Below, one piece after another: positions 58,747-64,000 of a stretch of 64,000 nt of DNA (position 1 is the stretch's first letter; each line of letters opens with the position of its first letter). The stretch lies in assembly GCA_003569205.1 (NCBI GenBank), contig BGOK01000009.1, forward strand, positions 27,074-91,073, read 5' to 3'. The notes under the pieces are model-generated. The model ran no database searches. It saw only the letters and a program-made list of their open reading frames with translations, and was not told the DNA's origin. Origin of the DNA: Verrucomicrobiota bacterium. Its GTDB lineage: Bacteria > Verrucomicrobiota > Verrucomicrobiia > Opitutales > UBA953. The translations under genes and the position numbers were made by a program.

Positions 58747-60825
58747 TCAGCGTCCTTTGTCGAGGCTTTTGACCTGCGGGAGCGTGAAGTCTTGGCCGAG
58801 GAAAATCTTCGGGCGGACGACCTGGCCAGGCAGGTTGGGGTCGGGAGCTTGATCCATGCGCCAAATCCGCTTCTTCATATCGTAAGTGATTTCCTTAGCC
58901 GGAATACCCTCCCTGCCCTGTGCATCGCGGATGCGGGCATCGCCAAAGAGTTTGGCCACACCGACCTCCGGCTGGACCTCCAGCGTACGACCGTAGGCCG
59001 TCGTGCCGCCGGCTAAGACATTGACGTTACCACGACCGACGATGAGACGCGCGGCTTGCTTCCCCTTGGCGTCAGGCTCAGCCAACCCCTCCAAGAGGTC
59101 ACAGGTGGCATCGGTCCCTTCGGTGCGCATCCCCACGGCACCACGGAGGAAGAACTTCGTCATCTTGGGCGTTGCGAGGATTTCCTGGGCATCCGCGATG
59201 AACTCGGCTGATTTTCCGTTACTGAAGTCCACCCCGAGCCGCGGGCGGGTTTCGGCGGACCCACCGCTCAGGGTCAAGAGACGTGGCTGACCCAGTAAGT
59301 TGTCTTTCTTGAGGATTTCTTCGATTTGGACGGCCGGCACGTAATCGATGCGCTCGGCGGAACAGCGTAACCCGGGCTGACCATAGCGGACCGCACCGGT
59401 CAGGAAGACCTTCTGTAAGACTAGACGGCTGGGCTTACCTTTAATCAACGGCGCCGCCGCATAGGCAACCATGCGCTGCGACTCGGTATGCACATCACCG
59501 GCGGCGTAGAGCACGTTCCCGACGAGGTCGACTTCCGCGGCGTCGGCTTCATTACTCAGAAAAATACGGTCGGCCTGCGCCAAGCCCATGGGCCCATCGA
59601 CGTCATCGGCAGGCAGCTTGACGGAGGCGCGCTCCTCGGGCGAGGACGTCACAGAAACCTGCTGCTTCTGGGTATCGGAGCGAATGGAAGCACCGGTGAC
59701 CTCGAAACCACGGGGTTCGATCAGACGCGGACGCCCATCTAACTGCAGTTCTTGGCGAGTGCGATCCCAGCGAGCCTTACCAGCCTTGAAGAGGTTGCCG
59801 TCGGCGGAGCCTTGCACGTCGCCTTCGCCGGTGAGCACTTCGCCTTGGAGCCGTGAATCGGTTGCAATCAAGCGCTGCGCAGAGACCTTGCCCTGCTCCG
59901 AAGTGAACTCGGCAGCACCATCTAACTGGAGGACTCGCAAATCGGCTTTTACATCACGCGTGATTAAGGCCGTCTTACCGTAAGCCTCGGAAGCCTCCCG
60001 CCCGAGCCGCGTGGACTTGAGGTAGACCCGCTTCCCTTCGGCGGCGACCAAGCGCGTCAGATTGGCCTTGGCGTCGTGCTCGAGCTGCTGACCTTCGGCC
60101 TGCAAACCAGGCTCCGTCAAACGCACCGCACCAGTCACCGTGAGGCGCTCGTTAGCTTGGTCAAAGAAAGCCGTGTCGCCCTGCAGAGTCTGACCATTCA
60201 GCGTACGCACTACTTTCCCGCTAGCTTGGAGTGAACGGCAGGTCTTGTCGCCCTTCGGGCCATCATCGAGGACGCATTCGATGCGCTCACAGGTGAGCTT
60301 CTCGCCGAGACGTTCCAAGACCACCTTACCCGCGAAAATCAAAAGCGTCCCGTCGGACCGGGGCGATACGTCGAGGCGCTCGGCGCGAATCCGCAGACGC
60401 TTAGTGATGGGCTTGGCAAGATCAAGTTCGGCGACGACGTCGGACTCAATCGTGAACACGTCGCCCTTCGGATCAGAGAGCCAACTCCAGCCCATGCCCT
60501 TTAGGTCGAACGAAGGCGAGCGGGCACTAAAAGACGCCGGCCCGCGGGCGAGACGCTTGGCAGGAATCAGCGTCCCGTAAGGGCTCGCAAAAGACAGGAC
60601 GACCTTGCCGTCCTTAAACGACTTTCCTTCGAGTTTGTTCAGATCCCAAGTGCCGGCCTCGGCCGTTGGCTTCATCGAAGCGGAGCGGAGTTCCCAGGCC
60701 TTCTCGGCCTTCGCGTCCTCGGCGTAACCAGCAACAACAGCGTTGGTCACTTCTTGAAACGTCACTTCCTTTTGCTGTGCGCAAAGCCCCGCCGACAGGA
60801 GCAAAGTCAACCAGGTGGCGCGCAT
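58747..60825 (-). CDS. Large LptA/OstA-type lipopolysaccharide transport protein
   Basis: The 692-residue exported protein has a signal peptide (TWLTLLLSAGLCAQ) and many OstA-like strands: LTCERIECVLDD, NGQTLQGDTAFFDQANERLTVTGAVRLTEPG, KARWDRTRQELQLDGRPRL, VRYGQPGLRCSAERIDYVP, with repeated V-x-L/A-x-G patterns of beta-jellyroll bridge proteins. E. coli LptA is under 200 residues, so this is several times larger and probably carries multiple jellyroll domains, possibly combining LptC-like and LptA-like roles. It is directly upstream of lptB, which supports a role in LPS transport. The ATG 60825 is chosen; a GTG at 60837 also opens the frame. Confidence 0.85.
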   Translation of the reverse strand: MRATWLTLLLSAGLCAQQKEVTFQEVTNAVVAGYAEDAKAEKAWELRSASMKPTAEAGTWDLNKLEGKSFKDGKVVLSFASPYGTLIPAKRLARGPASFSARSPSFDLKGMGWSWLSDPKGDVFTIESDVVAELDLAKPITKRLRIRAERLDVSPRSDGTLLIFAGKVVLERLGEKLTCERIECVLDDGPKGDKTCRSLQASGKVVRTLNGQTLQGDTAFFDQANERLTVTGAVRLTEPGLQAEGQQLEHDAKANLTRLVAAEGKRVYLKSTRLGREASEAYGKTALITRDVKADLRVLQLDGAAEFTSEQGKVSAQRLIATDSRLQGEVLTGEGDVQGSADGNLFKAGKARWDRTRQELQLDGRPRLIEPRGFEVTGASIRSDTQKQQVSVTSSPEERASVKLPADDVDGPMGLAQADRIFLSNEADAAEVDLVGNVLYAAGDVHTESQRMVAYAAAPLIKGKPSRLVLQKVFLTGAVRYGQPGLRCSAERIDYVPAVQIEEILKKDNLLGQPRLLTLSGGSAETRPRLGVDFSNGKSAEFIADAQEILATPKMTKFFLRGAVGMRTEGTDATCDLLEGLAEPDAKGKQAARLIVGRGNVNVLAGGTTAYGRTLEVQPEVGVAKLFGDARIRDAQGREGIPAKEITYDMKKRIWRMDQAPDPNLPGQVVRPKIFLGQDFTLPQVKSLDKGR

Positions 60826-60863
60826 GCGTAATGACACCCCAGCACGGGCTTTAAATCAAGCGC

Positions 60864-61855
60864 TTATGCCTTTGGCAGGCGCGGAAACGGCGCCGGGGCA
60901 ATCAAGGGAGACATCGCCACCGAGGGCACCTGTGTACCAATCGCTAACGGGAAGCCGCCCAAGAACTCCCCGGCTGGCAACATCTTGCCACCGGGCCGTT
61001 GCAAGTGCGTCAACAAACAGGCACCTGACCCGCAAGCAATGAGCACCCCAGACTTGTCCGCCGCCAGGATGGTGCCCGCTGGTGCCACGGCACTAACGCT
61101 CACGGCTTGGGCGGCACCGACCTTAATGACCACGTCGTTACAAACGAATGTACTCCCCGGCCAGCCTTCCATCGCGGCGATACGACCTGCGAGCAGCCGG
61201 GCGTCCGCACTAAAATCGAGCGCCTCATCCTGACGGGTCAGGCGACGGGTGTAACTGACTTGCGCTTCGTCCTGCGGTACAGGGATGGAAGTGCCCGCCA
61301 AGATTGCGGGCAAGGCGCGGGTCGCCAGTTCCCCCGCGAGGTCGCCCAAGCGGGCACGCAAGGCTGCGCGGCCTTCATATGGGCAATCGTCAACGCGGCC
61401 GAGGCATGCAAGGGACCCGCATCCAGCTTCCGCACGACTTGCTGGAGCGAAATACCCGTGACGTCTAAGCCAGCGGCCAAAGCACCCTCGACGGGCGTCG
61501 CCCCACGCAAAGCCGGCAACAAGGAGCCGTGGAAATTCACTAAGCCTAGGCGCGGCGCCTGCAGAAAATCGTCCTTCAGGATCTGCCCATAGGCCATGAC
61601 CACGCCGAGGGAGACGTCCAAGGACTGCAGGTACGCGGCATCTTCCGCCGAAAGTCTCTCGGGTTGAAGGAGCGGTAAACCCTCTTGCCGTGCCCACGCT
61701 GCCACGGGATTAGGCCGCACCTCTTGCCCGCGTCCCGAGGGACGGTCGGGCTGAGAATAGACGGCCACGACGTCGACTGCTGGGAGAGCCCGCGCTGCGA
61801 TAAACGCCGCCAGCGCGATTTCATCTGAACCCAGCAGGACGAGGCGGTGCCGCAT
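60864..61855 (-). CDS. fmt: Methionyl-tRNA formyltransferase, frame broken once
   Basis: The product formylates Met on initiator tRNA. The N-terminal part reads LVLLGSDEIALAAFIAA, NFHGSLLPALRGATPVEGAL and ends in KLDAGPLHASAALTI; the C-terminal part starts EGRAALRARLGDLAGELA and includes ARLLAGRIAAMEGWPGSTF. The two parts lie in different frames, joined if one C is added to the run at 61381-61383 (GGG on plus), giving ATIAPYEGR and a 330-residue protein of normal length. A sequencing error is more likely than decay because the rest is intact. der ends three bases upstream. Confidence 0.9.
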
Positions 61856-61858
61856 CGT

Positions 61859-63527
61859 TTATTTGCGAGCCTGACGGGCCGCGCGTCCCTTGAGGGAACG
61901 GGGCTTATCCCAGCGCGTGAAAGCTTTCTTGTTCGAGGCCTTCGAGCCACCCTTACCAATTTTGCCGCTATTGCTGCCGCGGATTTGCCCTTGGCGGCCG
62001 GACCGGCTGATTTGGCCGGACGAGCCTTAGCCCCAGGGGCCGGCTTAGCAATGTGCGCAGGTGCCGCGGATCCTTCGATGCTGGTCGAGCCGCCCTCGTG
62101 GCGCGTACCCGGAGGGGCGAAATACTTACGGCCTTCCTGCTTGGGCTTGCCCACGACATCAATGAAGACTGGCACGCCGGAAAGTTCGAAACCTTCGTGG
62201 ATGGCCTTTGACTAAGAAACGTTGGTAGGCCTCCTCAAGGCGCTCTTCCGAGTTACAGAACATCCGGAAGCGGATTGGCCGGCGGGAAACCTGCGTCACG
62301 TAGTAGCACTTGAAGCGGCGGCCGGAGACCATGCGCGGCGGACGCTTAACCATGAGGTCCTGGATCACACGGTTGATGCGGCCCGTCGGAATCGTCGCGC
62401 CCGCACGGATATAGACCCTTCGGCAGCGTCGAGGAGGTCATCGGCACGGAGGCCGGTCTTCGCGGAGACGAAACAGATGGGCGGATCAGGGAGGAAGAAG
62501 AGTTCGCGGCGGACGGCGGCACGGAACTTTGCGCGGAATTCTTCTTCATCTTCGAAGCCACTGATGGCGTCGGCGCGGAAAGCCTCTTTCGCCAAATCCC
62601 ACTTATTAACCACGACGACGAGGCCACAGCCAATCAAGGCCAGCTCACCCGCGAGCTGCTTATCGATGCGCGTCACGCCTTGCTGGGCGTCGAGCACGAG
62701 GAAGACCACGTCGGTGTCGGCGAGGATTTCGTTGGAGCGGACCTGCGAGAAGAAGTCGAGCGTATCACGCTTATTCGCGGTGCGCCGGCCCGCCGTGTCG
62801 ACGAGGACGAATTCGGTCTTGGAGCCGTCAGACTTAGCGCGAGCGAGGCGCGAGCGCACTGGATCGCGGGTAGTGCCAGCGATTTCACTGACGATGAGAC
62901 GGGAGCTGCCGAGGAGGCGGTTACCTAAGGAACTCTTGCCCACGTTCGGACGACCGGCGAGCGCGAGGCGAATCGGGTGCGGCGTGGAAGTCGTCGGCTC
63001 CACCGGGGCGGGACCGAGCTTCTTAATAATCAGGGCGCAAAGTTCCGCCATGCCCCGACCGTGTTCGGCCGAGACGAGGAATGGATCGCCGAAACCCAAA
63101 GCGTAGAACTCGCCCACTTGGCGGTCGCGTTCTTCGGTGTCAGCCTTGTTGGCGACCACGACAACGTCCTTACCGGCTTGGCGGAGTTTTGCGGCGACTT
63201 CCATGTCGAGCGGGGCGCAGCCTTCGGAGGCGTCAACGATCAGCAGGACGAGACTGGCGGCGGCGAGGGCGAAATCCACCTGCTCTTCCACGGCGGCGGC
63301 AACGACCTTGGGTGTCAGCTCAGCCTTATAGAGACCGATACCACCGGTATCCATCAGGTGTAACGCCCTTCCGAGACATCGGCCGTGAGTAAATCGCGCG
63401 TCACGCCTGGCTGATCGTGCACAATCGAGATGCGCCGACCGACGATGCGGTTAAAAAGCCGGCTCTTGCCGACGTTGGGACGGCCCACGATGGCTACTGC
63501 CCGGGAAAGTGCTGTGTTCCGTTCCAT
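61859..63527 (-). CDS. der: Ribosome-associated GTPase Der (EngA), frame broken four times
   Basis: Double-GTPase of large-subunit assembly. G1 of domain 1 is [18 protein letters not shown]; domain 2 has [28 protein letters not shown] and NKWDLAK; the KH-like end is [20 protein letters not shown], then a Lys/Ala/Pro-rich tail ending [10 protein letters not shown]. Four indels interrupt it: about 63355-63357 (base missing after RYT, where the first frame hits TGA), 62416-62418 (base missing in a C-run), 62205-62206 (one base extra) and 61973-61982 (base missing). Correcting all gives 556 residues. Start is ATG at 63527, fmt follows 3 bases after the stop. Confidence 0.92.
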
Positions 63528-63574
63528 GAGCACGGACAGTCACGACCTCCCGCCCCGCAAGCAAGCAAGGATGC

Positions 63575-64000
63575 TTACTTCCGGGCCGGCAAAGTGTCCA
63601 AGAAGCGGGCAATCCGCTCGCCCGCCTCGTGAATACGCTCGTAGCTGGTCGAGAAAGAGGCACGGCAGAAGCCTGCGCCAGCAGCCCCAAAGGCGGTTCC
63701 TGGCACCACGGCGACCTTTTGGGCGGCCAGCAGTTGGGAAGCAAAGGTCATGGAGTCTAGCCCCGTGCTGGTGATATTAGGGAACGCGTAGAAGGCGCCG
63801 CGCGGCAAGTGACACGGCAGACCGAGTTCGTTAAAGCGCCGGACGATGAAGTCACGGCGTTCGCGGTACTTGTCGCGCATGTGGAGCATCGACTCACGAC
63901 CGTTCTTCAGGGCCTCCACGGCAGCTTCCTGGCTGATGATGGAAGCACACATGATGCCATACTGGTGAATCTTGAGCATGCCGTCGATGACGCCGGCTGG
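63575..64000 (-). CDS. Class I/II PLP aminotransferase (5' end beyond the window)
   Basis: The 142 codons seen encode the C-terminal part of a fold-type I aminotransferase: IHQYGIMCASIISQEAAVEAL, RRDFIVRRFNELGLP, GAFYAFPNITSTGLDSMTFASQLL and the Arg-containing end GFCRASFSTSYERIHEAGERIARFL, where the Arg binds the substrate carboxylate. The Lys that holds PLP lies outside the window. It resembles the aspartate/aromatic aminotransferase group. It lies 47 bases upstream of der on the same strand. Confidence 0.9.
   Translation of the reverse strand, partial: PAGVIDGMLKIHQYGIMCASIISQEAAVEALKNGRESMLHMRDKYRERRDFIVRRFNELGLPCHLPRGAFYAFPNITSTGLDSMTFASQLLAAQKVAVVPGTAFGAAGAGFCRASFSTSYERIHEAGERIARFLDTLPARK

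Noticed and set aside
60864..63527. Reading fmt and der as decaying pseudogenes
   Set aside because: All motifs survive and each break is a one-base change; two adjacent core genes broken only by single-base indels fits sequence error better.
1..64000. CRISPR arrays, insertion sequences, phage genes, toxin-antitoxin or defence systems
   Set aside because: No regular direct repeats, transposase or integrase motifs, or known defence domains were seen on either strand.

Overview
The window looks like ordinary chromosome from a Gram-negative member of the Verrucomicrobiota, probably close to Opitutales. This placement is inferred from gene content, not from a search. The main clues are a fused lpxC/fabZ gene followed by lpxA, a very large secreted protein with propeller, HEAT-like, binding and cytochrome c regions of the type known from Planctomycetes and Verrucomicrobia, a secreted sulfatase, and GC-rich coding sequence with long mirror frames on the opposite strand. 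Outer-membrane genes (lpxC/fabZ, lpxA, waaA, lptA-like, lptB) show that the cell makes lipopolysaccharide.

Layout. 0-3.2 kb: the end of a HIT protein and leuS. 3.2-10.1 kb: a sugar-acid catabolic island with an ExuT-like transporter divergent from a five-gene run (D-2-hydroxyacid dehydrogenase, Ldh-family oxidoreductase, 2-keto-3-deoxygluconate kinase, SDR, uxaC). 10.2-15 kb: a small membrane protein, a TlpA-like thioredoxin, then a tight minus-strand cluster trpG-nrdR-unknown-HIT-tsaB-alr. 15.3-18.4 kb: lpxC/fabZ, lpxA and a secreted esterase. 18.5-28.3 kb: deoA, ribD, a DEAD-box helicase, tRNA-His, the giant cytochrome fusion and groES-groEL. 28.4-37.5 kb: M29 aminopeptidase, pseudouridine synthase, sulfatase, a metal transporter, thioesterase, a metallo-beta-lactamase-fold hydrolase, an SDR and several unknowns. 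37.5-43.6 kb: fabG-acpP-fabF, a CysJ-like reductase, two tandem GH16-like secreted proteins and an RsuA-family enzyme. 43.7-56.3 kb: folD, RDD protein, secreted hydrolase, rpsO-pnp, YhbY, ispA, rpsB-tsf, waaA and trpD. 57-61 kb: lptA-like, lptB and hprK. 61-64 kb: der, fmt and the end of an aminotransferase.

How it fits together. Most genes are housekeeping: translation, fatty acid and lipid A synthesis, vitamins, folate and protein folding. The accessory layer (hexuronate island, sulfatase, GH16-like pair, cytochrome fusion, secreted hydrolases) suits a polysaccharide-degrading lifestyle on uronic-acid-rich or sulfated glycans. Fatty-acid and lipid A steps are spread over four places in the window.

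Two points cut across the window. Many strongly expressed genes (groL, groS, acpP, rpsO, pnp, deoA, the hexuronate genes) have no purine-rich Shine-Dalgarno sequence and instead have A/C- or pyrimidine-rich leaders. Also, der and fmt at 61.3-63.4 kb carry five single-base frame breaks, which I read as sequence errors and not gene decay; nrdR may have one more. I found no phage, insertion sequence, CRISPR array or defence system, and nothing I would confidently call a wholly new system. The best leads are the sugar-acid island, the nucleophile-less GH16 pair and the Shine-Dalgarno-poor initiation regions.
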